From Burkholderiales bacterium (GTDB lineage Bacteria > Pseudomonadota > Gammaproteobacteria > Burkholderiales > Casimicrobiaceae), in NCBI GenBank assembly GCA_025354165.1, contig JANXNI010000029.1, positions 1 through 64,000 on the forward strand: a stretch of 64,000 bases of DNA. Direction: 5' to 3'. Below are positions 28,291 to 37,549 of this stretch, piece after piece; within the stretch, counting starts at the first letter, position 1; each line of letters starts with the position of its first letter. The notes under the pieces are model-generated. The model was given only the letters and a program-made list of their open reading frames with translations. It was not told where the DNA came from and did no database searches. Both the position numbers and the translations under genes were made by a program.

Positions 28291-30522
28291 CTACATGGCC
28301 GTCAATTTCGCATATTCCAGTGCCAGCCGTTTGATGCCGTGATCGGTGAAATTCACCTCGACCTGAATGTTCTTGCCCGATCCGTCGGCGTTGATGATCA
28401 CGCCCTGGCCGAATTTCGCGTGAGACACCTGCTGACCAATTCGGAATCCTGAATCATTTCTCGTGTGGCTACCGATGGATGCGGCGAAGGCCGACACATT
28501 CGGATTGCCGTAATTTCCACCGCTCGCGAACGGCTCGTTCGGCTCCATCGCCAGCAAATTCCTCGGCTTCGCGGAGAGCCATTTCAGCAATTCTGGCGGC
28601 ACTTCGTCAAGGAAGCGCGACGGCACGTTGTAGCGAGTTTGCCCGTGCAACATGCGCATCTGGGCGTAGGTCAAATGCAGGCGCTTCCTCGCGCGCGTGA
28701 TCGCCACATACATCAGCCGACGCTCTTCCTCCAGCCCGCCGTCATCGTTTTTCAGCGAGTTGTCGTGAGGGAAAAGTCCTTCCTCCAAGCCCGTGATAAA
28801 CACGTAATCGAACTCCAGTCCCTTCGCCGAATGCACGGTCATCATCTGGATCGCAGTGCGGCCTTCGAGCGCTTGGGTGTCGCCCGATTCGAGCGAAGCG
28901 TGCGCCAGAAAGGCACTCATCGGATCGTCGCTGTCGGTCATCGTGCCATCGAGATTTTCGACCTGAACGACGCCTCCGGTTTCACGCAAAAACGTGTCGG
29001 CGGCGTTGATCAGTTCGTCCAGATTTTCGATGCGATCCTGGCCTTCTTTATCGGCCTTATAGTGTGTTCGGAGCGTGCTCGCATCAAGCAGATGACGCAC
29101 GATTTCCGGCAGTGGTTGGCCTTTGGTGGCGATCCTTATGCCTTCGATCAATCCGATGAACTGCACCATCGCCACTTGGGCGCGACTACCCGCGCCGCCG
29201 CCGCATGCAGCCTGCCACAACGTCACGCCGGTGCTTGCAGAAACTTGCTGCAAATTCTCAATCGATTTCGCACCAATGCCACGCGGCGGAAAGTTCACTA
29301 CGCGCAAAAACGCGTTGTCATCATCGGGATTGTTAACGAGCCGCAAATACGCCATCGCATGCTTGATCTCGGCCCGCTCAAAAAAGCGCAAGCCACCATA
29401 AACGCGATACGGAATCCGCGCGTTGAACAGCCCGTGCTCGAACATTCGCGACTGCGCATTCGAACGATACAAAATCGCAATTTCATCGAGCGGCACACCA
29501 TCGTTCATCGCGTTCTTGATAGTGTCGATGACGTGCGCCGCTTCTTCGCCGTCGCTGTACCCTTGGAAAACGCGAATCGGCTCGCCGTGACCTTGATCGG
29601 TCCACAGCTCTTTACCGAGGCGACCGTTGTTGTTGCGGATCAGCGCGTTCGCTGCGTCAAGAATGCTGCCGTGACTGCGATAATTTTGCTCAAGCTTGAT
29701 GATTTTTGTCGGCGCGAAGTCATGTTCGAAGCGTTGCATATTCGCGACTTTGGCGCCCCGGAAGGCGTATATCGACTGATCGTCGTCTCCCACCGCAAGC
29801 ACCGCTGTATGCGGCCCCGCGAGCAAACGCAACCATTTGTATTGCAGCGTATTCGTATCCTGAAACTCGTCAACCAATATGTGCCGAAAACGTGCGTTGT
29901 AATGTTCACGCAGCGCTTCAAACTGCGCCAGCACTTCGTACGAGCGAAGCAACAATTCTGAAAAATCAACGACGCCTTCGCGCTGACACGTCGCCTCGTA
30001 GAGTTGGTACAGCTCGACCTGTTTCCGGGTGAAATCATCAAACGCTTCCACCGCATTCGGGCGCAGCCCTTCTTCCTTTGCGCTGGAGATAAACCACATC
30101 AGCTGCTTGGGCGGAAACTTCTCGTCGTCGAAGTTGTTGGCTTTCAGGATTCGCTTGATGAGCGAGAGCTGATCCTGCGTGTCCATGATAGTAAACGTCT
30201 GCGGCAGATTGGCTTCGCGCCAATGCATGCGCAGAAAGCGGTTGCACAGTCCGTGGAAAGTGCCGATCCACATGGCGCGCACATTCACCGGCACCATCGA
30301 GGAGAGCCGCATCACCATCTCCTTCGCGGCTTTGTTGGTGAACGTGACGGCGAGCACCCCGGACGCGCTGACCTGGCCCGTGGACAACAGCCACGCTATC
30401 CGCGTAGTGAGCACGCGCGTTTTGCCGGAACCGGCACCGGCGAGGATAAGAGCGGAGGTGTGAGGGAGGGTAACCGCCGTGAGTTGCGGTTCGTTTAAAT
30501 TTTCGAGGAGCTTGGACGACAT
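28291..30522 (-). CDS. uvrD: UvrD/PcrA-type DNA helicase
   Basis: 743 aa superfamily 1A 3'-5' helicase of excision and mismatch repair. Visible are the Q-motif LNEPQLTAV, Walker A AGAGSGKT, motif II DEFQDTN, VGDDDQSIYAFRGA (motif III), and TVHSAKGLEFDYVFITG and VAITRARKRLHLTY (motifs V and VI). The C-terminal Tudor-like segment GQQVSHAKFGQGVII distinguishes UvrD/PcrA from Rep. Confidence 0.95.
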   Translation of the reverse strand: MSSKLLENLNEPQLTAVTLPHTSALILAGAGSGKTRVLTTRIAWLLSTGQVSASGVLAVTFTNKAAKEMVMRLSSMVPVNVRAMWIGTFHGLCNRFLRMHWREANLPQTFTIMDTQDQLSLIKRILKANNFDDEKFPPKQLMWFISSAKEEGLRPNAVEAFDDFTRKQVELYQLYEATCQREGVVDFSELLLRSYEVLAQFEALREHYNARFRHILVDEFQDTNTLQYKWLRLLAGPHTAVLAVGDDDQSIYAFRGAKVANMQRFEHDFAPTKIIKLEQNYRSHGSILDAANALIRNNNGRLGKELWTDQGHGEPIRVFQGYSDGEEAAHVIDTIKNAMNDGVPLDEIAILYRSNAQSRMFEHGLFNARIPYRVYGGLRFFERAEIKHAMAYLRLVNNPDDDNAFLRVVNFPPRGIGAKSIENLQQVSASTGVTLWQAACGGGAGSRAQVAMVQFIGLIEGIRIATKGQPLPEIVRHLLDASTLRTHYKADKEGQDRIENLDELINAADTFLRETGGVVQVENLDGTMTDSDDPMSAFLAHASLESGDTQALEGRTAIQMMTVHSAKGLEFDYVFITGLEEGLFPHDNSLKNDDGGLEEERRLMYVAITRARKRLHLTYAQMRMLHGQTRYNVPSRFLDEVPPELLKWLSAKPRNLLAMEPNEPFASGGNYGNPNVSAFAASIGSHTRNDSGFRIGQQVSHAKFGQGVIINADGSGKNIQVEVNFTDHGIKRLALEYAKLTAM

Positions 30523-30556
30523 GCTCCGATTTTAGGGAGCATGGACGATCTCGCTA

Positions 30557-31057
30557 CTAGCTCGCGGGAAATATGCGTCGCCACGCCGCCGTCACCGTCC
30601 GCTTCGCGCGAAACTTCATCACACGTCCCAGGCGCCACGGCCAACTGGCGCGAATCGCGTTGATCCACGCGTCTTTCCACGGAATCAGCCAGCGATAAAA
30701 CGCGGCAAACCAGCGAAGGCGCAGCAGGGCTGGCTGTGTCAGCGAAAAAAGTCGCGCCACGATGGCGGTTCCGACAATTTTTGCGGTGAGAATGACGACG
30801 ACGCCAGCGATCCCATGACCTCGCGCAATGAGCCAAAGCGCGCCGAGTTTTACCGGTATCAGCGCGCTGCTGGGCAGCAGAAACAATACCATCGCGGCCC
30901 AGGGCGGCAGGCGGCGAATGCCGTCTTCCATGGCGCGCCACAACGGCAGCTTTGCGAGCAAGTCAAAAACGTGCGCAAGGCTCTGCCAGCCCCACTCGTA
31001 GAACATCAGGATCAGTGCCAGCGGTAGCTGTACCAATCGAATCAAAAATCGCCACAT
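30557..31057 (-). CDS. Conserved membrane protein of unknown function
   Basis: 166 aa with at least three hydrophobic segments (FLIRLVQLPLALILMFYEW; WAAMVLFLLPSSALIPVKLGALWLIARG; AGVVVILTAKIVGTAIVARLF) and a strongly basic C-terminus (RAKRTVTAAWRR). It is divergent from argA and 34 bases upstream of uvrD on the same strand. I know similar proteins from Burkholderiales only as hypotheticals. Confidence 0.75.
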   Translation of the reverse strand: MWRFLIRLVQLPLALILMFYEWGWQSLAHVFDLLAKLPLWRAMEDGIRRLPPWAAMVLFLLPSSALIPVKLGALWLIARGHGIAGVVVILTAKIVGTAIVARLFSLTQPALLRLRWFAAFYRWLIPWKDAWINAIRASWPWRLGRVMKFRAKRTVTAAWRRIFPAS

Positions 31058-31146
31058 GCGCGGAATGTAGCGCGATTCGACTGATTTTTTACAAACCGCG
31101 GGCCTCTATGCGACGGCCGGGAGAACGCGCCGATAGAATCCGGTCT

Positions 31147-32526
31147 ATGCCTCCCGACCCCGCACTCCCCATTTCCGTCACGCCCGTGTCATCCCAGCCG
31201 CCCGTCGCTCAACCCAGCACCGAACTGTCCGCGTTTGTGCCGTCGTTTCGTGCCTCCGCGCCGTACATCCACGCGTTTCGCGGCAAGACGTTTGTCGTGT
31301 GCTTCGGCGGGGAGGTGGTTGCGGATGAAACGTTTCCCAATTTCATCGCCGACTTGAATCTGCTGGCGAGTCTCGGCGTTCGCCTCGTGCTGGTGCACGG
31401 CGCGCGGCCGCAGGTTGAAAAACTGCTGGAGCAGCGCGGCATGGAGAGCCGCTATCACAAGGGCATTCGCATTACTGACGAGTCGCAGTTGGGCAGCGTC
31501 ATTGGTGCGAGTGCTCGCGCTCGCGCTCGCATCGAGGCGGCGCTCTCGATGGCGCCGCGCACGGCCTCTGTTGCGCCGGTTCACAATCGTGTCACCGGGG
31601 GAAATTTCATTGTCGCCAAACCCATCGGTGTGGTCGACGGCGTGGACATGAAATACAGCGGCGAGGTGCGCCGCATCGACGCGCAAGCGATCAACGATTG
31701 CCTGAAGGACGGCGATATTGTGTTGATGTCAAACCTTGGTTATTCGACTTCGGGTGATACTTACAACCTGACGGTGGAAGAGGTCGCCACGCAAACGGCC
31801 ATCGCCCTCAGAGCGTCCAAGCTGATTTTTCTTCTTGATACGCCGGGCGTGCTCGAAGCCGACGGCTCCGTGATGTCCACGCTGTACACGCGTGAGGCGT
31901 CCGCCATCGCGAGCAAAGCGCCGCAGGCATCCGACGTCCAGTTCTTCCTGTCCGCCGCAGTGCGAGCCTGTCAGAAGGGCGTGGGGCGGGCGCATTTGAT
32001 TGGGCGCAAGTCCGACGGCGCGATCTTGCAGGAATTGTTCACGCGCGACGGTATCGGCACCATGATTTCGGTGGATAGTCTCGACAACTTGCGCCCTGCC
32101 ACCATCGAGGACGTCGGCGCGCTGCTGTCGATCATCGAACCGCTGGAGCGGCAGGGCGTTCTGGTGGCACGTCCGCGTGCGCTGATTGAGCGTGAAGTGG
32201 AGCGGTTTTTTCTCGCCGAACACGACGGTCAGATCATCGGATGCGCCGCGCTGTACCCGTTTCCCGAGGCGAACAAGGCCGAACTGGCCTGCCTCGCGGT
32301 GAATCCGGATTATCGCCGTGAAGGCTACGGCGAACGACTGATGAAGGCCATTGAAAAAGCCGCGAAAAATCAGGGCATCACGACTTTGTTTGTGCTCACT
32401 ACACGCACCGCCGCATGGTTTCTGGAGCGTGGATTTACGCCTGCAAAAATTACCGATTTGCCCGAGAAAAAGCAGGCGCTCTATAACTTTGAGCGCGCAT
32501 CACAGGTTTACGTCAAACAACTGTAG
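31147..32526 (+). CDS. argA: Amino-acid N-acetyltransferase (N-acetylglutamate synthase)
   Basis: 459 aa, first step of arginine synthesis. The N-terminal amino-acid-kinase-like domain covers about residues 50-290 ([29 protein letters not shown]), and the GNAT domain the last 150 ([24 protein letters not shown] is acetyl-CoA motif A). This is the classical E. coli-type fusion, usually arginine feedback-inhibited. The TAG stop codon lies inside a REP element (GTAGGAGC), so the final residues may have been set by that insertion. Confidence 0.95.
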   Translation: MPPDPALPISVTPVSSQPPVAQPSTELSAFVPSFRASAPYIHAFRGKTFVVCFGGEVVADETFPNFIADLNLLASLGVRLVLVHGARPQVEKLLEQRGMESRYHKGIRITDESQLGSVIGASARARARIEAALSMAPRTASVAPVHNRVTGGNFIVAKPIGVVDGVDMKYSGEVRRIDAQAINDCLKDGDIVLMSNLGYSTSGDTYNLTVEEVATQTAIALRASKLIFLLDTPGVLEADGSVMSTLYTREASAIASKAPQASDVQFFLSAAVRACQKGVGRAHLIGRKSDGAILQELFTRDGIGTMISVDSLDNLRPATIEDVGALLSIIEPLERQGVLVARPRALIEREVERFFLAEHDGQIIGCAALYPFPEANKAELACLAVNPDYRREGYGERLMKAIEKAAKNQGITTLFVLTTRTAAWFLERGFTPAKITDLPEKKQALYNFERASQVYVKQL

Positions 32527-32587
32527 GAGCGGCGAAAGCCGCGATAAAAACTGGCCAGAGCGCCTTCGTGGCTTTCGCCGCTCCTAC
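32523..32587. repeat. REP doublet with perfect 18-bp arms
   Basis: GTAGGAGCGGCGAAAGCC (32523-32540) and its exact inverse (32570-32587) flank a 29-base spacer. It lies between argA and the YggX-like gene and includes the argA stop codon. The arms resemble REP/REPIN sequences known from pseudomonads. No RAYT transposase gene is in the window. Confidence 0.85.
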
Positions 32588-32608
32588 ATCATCAATAGAG
32601 AGTTTTTT

Positions 32609-32881
32609 ATGGCACGCACCGTTCAATGCATCAAACTTGGTAAAGAAGCCGATGGCCTCGATTTCGCGCCCTATCCGGGCGATCTCGGGAAACGAATTTA
32701 TGAGAATGTGAGCAAGGAAGCCTGGGCCGGTTGGCTCAAGCACCAGACCATGCTCATCAATGAAAATCGCCTGGGTTTAGCCGATCCCAAGGCACGTAAA
32801 TATCTCGCCGAGCAGATGGATAAATACTTCTTCACCGGCGGCGGCGAAACCGCGAGCGGCTACGTCCCGCCAGCGGCCTGA
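32609..32881 (+). CDS. Probable Fe(2+)-trafficking / oxidative damage protection protein (YggX family)
   Basis: 90 aa. [41 protein letters not shown] matches the family, including the single conserved cysteine near the N-terminus, and [14 protein letters not shown] follows. The family protects Fe-S proteins from oxidation. It starts 21 bases after the REP doublet and is followed by a peroxidase-related gene. Confidence 0.93.
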   Translation: MARTVQCIKLGKEADGLDFAPYPGDLGKRIYENVSKEAWAGWLKHQTMLINENRLGLADPKARKYLAEQMDKYFFTGGGETASGYVPPAA

Positions 32882-32889
32882 GCAACGTT

Positions 32890-33471
32890 ATGAACACGAT
32901 CTCACGCTTCCCGGTACCGGAGCTGGCTGAAATTCCGGACGACCTGCGCACGCGCATGCTTGACGTACAGCAGAAGGCCGGTTTCATCCCGAATGTGTTC
33001 CTCACGCTCGCGCATCGACCCGATGAATGCCGCGCCTTCTTCGCGTATCACGACGCGTTAATGCTCAAGGACACTCCGGCGCTAAACAAGGCCGAGCGCG
33101 AGATGATTGTGGTGACGACGAGCGGCGCGAATGACTGTGTTTACTGCGTCGTGGCGCATGGCGCGATCCTGCGCATTTACACCAAGAATCCGCGCATCGC
33201 GGATCAGGTGGCGATCAATCATCGTAAAGCCGAGATCACCGACAAGCAACGCGCAATGCTCGATTTCGCGCTGAAGGTTTGTCTGCGCTCTAATGAAATT
33301 GATGAAGCTGATTTCGTCGTGCTGCGCGCGTTTGGATTCACCGAAGACGACATCTGGGACATCGGTTCGATCACCGCGTTTTTTGGTATGAGCAACCGTC
33401 TCGCCAACATGAGCAGCATGCGACCGAATGACGAGTTTTATTTGATGGGAAGAGTGCCCAAAGTCAAATAA
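32890..33471 (+). CDS. Peroxidase-related carboxymuconolactone-decarboxylase (AhpD-like) protein
   Basis: 193 aa, all-helical AhpD fold. The redox motif is CVYCVVAH (CxxC with a following His) in NDCVYCVVAHGAIL. Its length and N-terminal ISRFPVPELAEIPDDLR resemble the uncharacterised peroxidase-related subgroup. It lies 8 bases after the YggX-like gene, so both may serve oxidative defence. Confidence 0.9.
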   Translation: MNTISRFPVPELAEIPDDLRTRMLDVQQKAGFIPNVFLTLAHRPDECRAFFAYHDALMLKDTPALNKAEREMIVVTTSGANDCVYCVVAHGAILRIYTKNPRIADQVAINHRKAEITDKQRAMLDFALKVCLRSNEIDEADFVVLRAFGFTEDDIWDIGSITAFFGMSNRLANMSSMRPNDEFYLMGRVPKVK

Positions 33472-33482
33472 TGCTTAGGCGT

Positions 33483-33551
33483 TCGGTGGGCACCCCGTGC
33501 CTACCAGTTTCGTAGCGATACAGTTGGGTGGGCTGAGGCTGCCCACCCAAC
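33483..33551. terminator. Two consecutive hairpins between convergent genes
   Basis: First, GGTGGGCAC CCC GTGCCTACC (33485-33505). Second, a perfect 11-bp stem GTTGGGTGGGC / GCCCACCCAAC (33523-33533, 33541-33551). They share GGTGGGC and could be a repeat pair as well as a two-way terminator; no long T-run follows. Confidence 0.55.
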
Positions 33552-33573
33552 GGCGACGAATCTAGGTTACAAA

Positions 33574-33891
33574 CTAGAACGCGCCTTTACCGACGATGAA
33601 CTCTTCGAGTTCACGACGCATTTTGGCAATCGCCATCTTGTGGTCTACGTCCATTTTCATCATGGACATGCTGTGGTCGGCTTCCATTTTTGTGATCGCC
33701 ATTTCCATATCCATAACTTTCTTTTTGTCGGCCATCGGCATTTTTGCGACCATCGGACGTACATTCTGCATGTACTGGCGCGACCAGTCTTCACTGCCGT
33801 AGAGCGCGTCGTTATAGGCGAAAGCGGGTGCCGCAGCGCCGATGCTGCTGGCGAGTGCGAGTGAAGCAAGGACGAGTTTGAGATGTTTCAT
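33574..33891 (-). CDS. Small secreted Met/Lys-rich helical protein
   Basis: 105 aa with a signal peptide (MKHLKLVLASLALASS...PAFA). The mature protein is one predicted long helix in which Met recurs with Lys, Asp and His (MDMEMAITKMEADHSMSMM, then KMDVDHKMAIAKM). Periplasmic Met/His-rich helices can bind copper(I), but this is only suggestive; no family recognised. The 210 bases upstream hold nothing I can name. Confidence 0.65.
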   Translation of the reverse strand: MKHLKLVLASLALASSIGAAAPAFAYNDALYGSEDWSRQYMQNVRPMVAKMPMADKKKVMDMEMAITKMEADHSMSMMKMDVDHKMAIAKMRRELEEFIVGKGAF

Positions 33892-34102
33892 GTTGGGACT
33901 CCAAATACATTGATGAGGTGTGTTGGAGCCCGAACAAGGGCCGCCGACACGTTCAGCAGCGGCTGCGAGACTCTCTTTGAGAAAGCACAGCTTGCTTACG
34001 TATGTCGGTGTGTCGGTTGCGAAATTACGTTCGCAACATTTCGCTTGGATATCGCCTGGATAGCGATTTGCTAACGGCGCTATCGCAGGCCGCGCCGTGA
34101 AT

Positions 34103-35377
34103 CTACGCGCTGATGGCCTCAACAATTGCGCGCTCTACGCGCTCCAGCCCCTGATCAATGTCAGCATCAGAGATATTCAGCGCGGGTGCAAAACGCAAAA
34201 TATTGTTGTTCCCCGCCGTCAGGAACACCACCTGATTGCGATGTCCGGCCTTCATGAATTCACCGGCGCGGTTGTCGTATTTATCAACGAGTTCACAGCC
34301 GAGCCAGAGGCCTTCGCCGCGTACATCTTTGAAGATGTTGTGGCGTTTGTTGATCGCTGCGAAGCCGTCGCGTAGGCGCTGCTCAGCCACGAGAACGCGT
34401 TTCAGGAAGGCATCATTGTTCACGATGTCAAGCACCGTTTCAGCCACCGCTGCGCCCAGTGGATTGCCGCCGTACGTCGTGCCGTGTGTGCCCGGCTGCA
34501 TCACTGAGGCGATGTCATCCGTGGTGATGAAGCATCCAATCGGAAAGCCGCCGCCGATGCCTTTGGCGCTGCTCAGAATATCCGGCGTCACGCCCTTTTG
34601 CATGTAGCTGTAGAGCGCGCCAGTACGACCCACACCGCTTTGAATTTCGTCAAAAATCAGCAGTGCTTTGTGCTTGTCGCACAGTTCGCGCGCAGCGCCC
34701 AAAAACTCAGCAGAGCCGGGGAACATGCCGCCTTCGCCCTGCATCGGCTCAAGGATGATGCAGGCGACATCGTCATCCATCACCGCGCGCAACGCGTCAA
34801 CATCGTTGTACGGCACGTGCGTAATGCCCGCAGGCACCGGCCCCATGCCTTTGGTGTACTTCGGGCTGCCGCCGGTGGAGACGGCCAGCCAGGTGCGACC
34901 ATGAAATGAATTCGTCGTAGAGATGATGCGAAACTTTTGCTCGCCGTGATGCGTGCTGGCGTATTTGCGTGCGGTTTTCAGCGCGCCTTCGTTCGCCTCG
35001 GTGCCGCTGTTGCACATAAACACGCGATCAGCAAACGTCGCCTCGGTGAGTTTTCTGGCGAAGCGCAGCGCGGGCTCGTTGGTCATGTAGTTCGAGCAGT
35101 GCCACATGCGATCAGCCTGTGCCTTCAGCGCCGCATTCAACCCTGGATGGCAATGCCCGAGTGAGAGCACCGCCACGCCGCCCGCGAGATCAACGTAGTC
35201 TTTGCCCTCGGTATCCCAAATGCGCGACCCCGACGCTCGCACGGGCACAAACTGCGCGGGTACGTAGGTCTGAAACATCACGTCATCGAACGTTGCTCGG
35301 CTCACTCGCATCGTTTCGGCTTCGCGAACGTGCGCAGTGGGAGCAGTGTTGGATTGAGTTCTGATCGGGTCGAGCAT
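34103..35377 (-). CDS. argD: Class III PLP aminotransferase, acetylornithine/succinylornithine type
   Basis: 424 aa. The fold-type I signatures are complete: GGVAVLSLGHCHPGL, FMCNSGTEANEGALKTARKY, LLIFDEIQSGVGRTGALYSY and the PLP lysine in ILSSAKGIGGGFPIG. Length and motifs fit ArgD (or AstC), with other aspartate-aminotransferase-family members possible. The ATG at 35377 has AGAGG upstream; an internal Met (MRVSRATF) is an alternative. It is downstream of the RidA gene on the same strand. Confidence 0.9.
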   Translation of the reverse strand: MLDPIRTQSNTAPTAHVREAETMRVSRATFDDVMFQTYVPAQFVPVRASGSRIWDTEGKDYVDLAGGVAVLSLGHCHPGLNAALKAQADRMWHCSNYMTNEPALRFARKLTEATFADRVFMCNSGTEANEGALKTARKYASTHHGEQKFRIISTTNSFHGRTWLAVSTGGSPKYTKGMGPVPAGITHVPYNDVDALRAVMDDDVACIILEPMQGEGGMFPGSAEFLGAARELCDKHKALLIFDEIQSGVGRTGALYSYMQKGVTPDILSSAKGIGGGFPIGCFITTDDIASVMQPGTHGTTYGGNPLGAAVAETVLDIVNNDAFLKRVLVAEQRLRDGFAAINKRHNIFKDVRGEGLWLGCELVDKYDNRAGEFMKAGHRNQVVFLTAGNNNILRFAPALNISDADIDQGLERVERAIVEAISA

Positions 35378-35409
35378 GGTGTTTCTGGTTACCTCTTGAC
35401 GGTTAGTCG

Positions 35410-35850
35410 TTAGTGTTTGTGATCGCCGTGATCGTGGTCATGATCGTGGCCGTGGTCATCGTGTGCCGCTTGCGATTTCGGCGCTGCGACCGTGTGCTGG
35501 CTCATGCCGTTGCATGCGGTCACCATGATTTCTACCTTGTATTCTGGCTTGGCGAGCTTCGCCTCGACCGTTGCGCGCGCGGGTGGCATACCTTCGGGCA
35601 CCCACGCGTCCCAAGCCTCGTTCATCTGCCCGAATGTGCTGATGTCGGCGAGATAAATCGTGGTGGTGAGGATGCTCTTCTTGGTCGCACCGCCTTCTTC
35701 GAGCAGGTCATCAATCTGCTTCAGAATTTGCTCGGTCTGGCCTTTGACGTCCGCGCTCGGATCGGCAGCGACCTGTCCTGCGAGATACAAAAAGCCGTGG
35801 TACGTGACCATTTCGGAGAGACGTTTACCAACGCCATAGCGACGAATCAT
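35410..35850 (-). CDS. RidA family protein with a C-terminal His-rich tail
   Basis: 146 aa. The RidA fold (residues 1-118) has the usual YLAGQVAADPSADVKGQTEQILKQIDDLLEEGG and PEGMPPARATVEAKLAKPEYKVEI, including the conserved arginine that deaminates enamine/imine intermediates. The last 17 residues are almost only His and Asp (HDDHGHDHDHDHGDHKH), which is not part of RidA and looks like a metal-binding tail. It is 32 bases upstream of the aminotransferase, a PLP enzyme, which fits RidA's role. Confidence 0.92.
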   Translation of the reverse strand: MIRRYGVGKRLSEMVTYHGFLYLAGQVAADPSADVKGQTEQILKQIDDLLEEGGATKKSILTTTIYLADISTFGQMNEAWDAWVPEGMPPARATVEAKLAKPEYKVEIMVTACNGMSQHTVAAPKSQAAHDDHGHDHDHDHGDHKH

Positions 35851-35915
35851 GAGATGCTCCTGTGGGGATAAAAAATGCTTGTCCTGATTTTACGGGTGCG
35901 CCGTTGCATAAATAA

Positions 35916-35943
35916 AAACGGCTACCAAAAATGGCAGCCGTTT
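35916..35943. terminator. Bidirectional terminator before the RidA gene
   Basis: AAACGGCT (35916-35923) pairs with AGCCGTTT (35936-35943), with an inner CCA/TGG. On the minus strand it is followed by TTTA. It would stop transcription from the glycine-zipper gene entering the RidA operon. Confidence 0.65.
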
Positions 35944-36114
35944 GCAGAGTGGCAACGAGGGAGGGGAGGCCGTCGCGTGCCGTAGTTATGTCACCGTAGT
36001 CAGTGTCGCCTTCGTTGCAGCGCGGGCAGGGGGAGGTCGCCGGGCTGCGGGGGAGGAGTAGACGACAGCAGTGAAATCGGCGTTATCGTTCTAATGGGTA
36101 ATGCGAAAGTGGAA

Positions 36115-36762
36115 CTATCGGCGCGCAGGCTCAACGGCGAGGTTGACTTGAACTTGCATTGTGGTGCCCGGATCGTAGGCCATGCGCGTCGTGTAATCGC
36201 GGCCCTGATAGCGATACGCTACGTTGTAACCCGTGATTTCGTCGCGACCGTCATACACCGTGCGGCAGCGTTGTACCGTGCGGGTTTCGGGGATGTAGTC
36301 CACGCGAGCTGGGCCCGCCGCTTGTGGTGCGTAACCAGGCGCGGTTGGCGGTGTGTTGTCGATCTGATTGCCAACGAGGCCACCGACCGCGATGCCAACA
36401 CCGGTGCCGACATCGCGTCCACCCGATGAACCGCCGAGTTGGTGACCAATCACGCCGCCGATGATGGCACCGATCACGGTGCCCGCGCCAACGGTGCGAT
36501 CACCTACTTGCGCGACCGGAGCAGGCTGCGGCCGATAGCCCGCATCGACATAGCCCTGCGCCGGAACGCGACGATCCGTGGTCACCGTTTCGTTCGCGCA
36601 TTCTTGACGCGGCACGTTGTTGCGCTCGTAGATCGGCTGCGCCGAGAGCACCTGCGCGGTGTCGCTGTAGCTTTGGCCCTGACTCTGCGCCATCACCGAT
36701 GAGACGGCGAGCGCGGCGAGGCTGATTGCGAAAATTTGCTTAACTGGATTCACTAAATTCAC
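36115..36762 (-). CDS. Glycine-zipper 2TM-domain envelope protein
   Basis: 215 aa with a signal peptide (about 25 residues, ending SSVMAQ). The centre holds a glycine zipper (GTVIGAIIGGVIGHQLGGSSGGRDVGTGVGIAVGGLVGNQID, residues about 95-135), as in the 17-kDa surface antigen and SlyB-like outer-membrane proteins. The C-terminal part (RTVQRCRTVYDGRDEITGYNVAYRYQGRDYTTRM) is a known extension. The leading Cys of a lipoprotein is not seen. Confidence 0.88.
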   Translation of the reverse strand: MNLVNPVKQIFAISLAALAVSSVMAQSQGQSYSDTAQVLSAQPIYERNNVPRQECANETVTTDRRVPAQGYVDAGYRPQPAPVAQVGDRTVGAGTVIGAIIGGVIGHQLGGSSGGRDVGTGVGIAVGGLVGNQIDNTPPTAPGYAPQAAGPARVDYIPETRTVQRCRTVYDGRDEITGYNVAYRYQGRDYTTRMAYDPGTTMQVQVNLAVEPARR

Positions 36763-36879
36763 TCCTTTAAAGAATGCGTGACGCGACTTTTCGCGTTCGG
36801 TACTTTTTTGGACAGGTCTGACGCTAAAACGTGCGATTGCAGTTTGCGGTTGACGCGTCTTTTGAGTCCTCGTTCACGT

Positions 36880-36998
36880 AATGACTTTTCGCTGAAAGCA
36901 CCGTTACACGAGGGAAGAATGCGATAATTGCTATAAGTCGACTATTCTGTAATTGCGCTTTAGCCCGCATTCAAAGGTCATTTCACGAAAAAGCCATT
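36880..36998. repeat. ~118-bp palindromic repeat, full copy
   Basis: Left arm AATGACTTTTCGCTGAAAG, right arm GGTCATTTCACGAAAAAGCC, inner TTTAGCCC, and the most symmetrical centre of all copies, AAGTCGACTATT. It lies between the DoxX gene and the glycine-zipper gene. Confidence 0.85.
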
Positions 36999-37032
36999 GA
37001 GTTTGGAGCGCACCTTGCGCGAGCTGTTCCGG

Positions 37033-37524
37033 TCAATCCAGCCCCAAGCGCCGCAGTCCGACCTGATCCACGGAGAGTTTCCCCGGCCCCCAGAGCACGA
37101 GCGCTGCGAGGATGACGCCCCACAAATAATGCTGCTGCACGCCAGCGGGCGAGATGTCGGTGAATGAAATTACGGCGACGATGTTCATGACGAACAGGCC
37201 CGCCGCCGCGAATCGCCCGCCCAGTCCGAACGCGAGCAGCACCGGCAGCCCCAGCTCGCCCACAATCGCCATCCCGGCCGCGAACGACGGCGACAACAGC
37301 GGGACGTGATATTCATCGGTGAACAGCGCCACGGTCGTACCCCAGTCGCGAATTTTGGTGAGACCGGAGAAGAAGAAAACCTGGGCGACGTAGAGGCGGG
37401 CGAGCAGCAGCGCCACCGGTTGCAGCTGATCCAGTAGCGCGCGTACCGGGGCTAGCGTTCGCAGCGCGGTTTGCAGCGCACCGACGGGGGTTGAAGGTGG
37501 CGGGGCGACGGCAAACGTTTGCAT
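37033..37524 (-). CDS. DoxX family membrane protein (BufD position)
   Basis: 163 aa with about four helices (LLARLYVAQVFFFSGLTKIRDW, LGLPVLLAFGLGGRFAAAGLFVMNIVAVI). DoxX proteins are the usual last gene of bufferin operons (BufD). I chose ATG 37524 because AAAGGAG precedes it; a longer frame opens at 37599. It is 25 bases after the BufC gene. Confidence 0.9.
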   Translation of the reverse strand: MQTFAVAPPPSTPVGALQTALRTLAPVRALLDQLQPVALLLARLYVAQVFFFSGLTKIRDWGTTVALFTDEYHVPLLSPSFAAGMAIVGELGLPVLLAFGLGGRFAAAGLFVMNIVAVISFTDISPAGVQQHYLWGVILAALVLWGPGKLSVDQVGLRRLGLD

Positions 37525-37549
37525 GGGGGTCTCCTTTTTTGTGAGTTGA

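Noticed and set aside
28465-29961. 498-codon plus-strand open frame inside uvrD
   Set aside because: Antisense to a complete helicase gene with all motifs; Arg/His-rich composition is typical of a shadow frame.
33483-33551. Paired GGTGGGC hairpins as another copy of the large palindrome
   Set aside because: They lack the AGCTTTTT arms and the TCGAC centre; they are separate short stem-loops.
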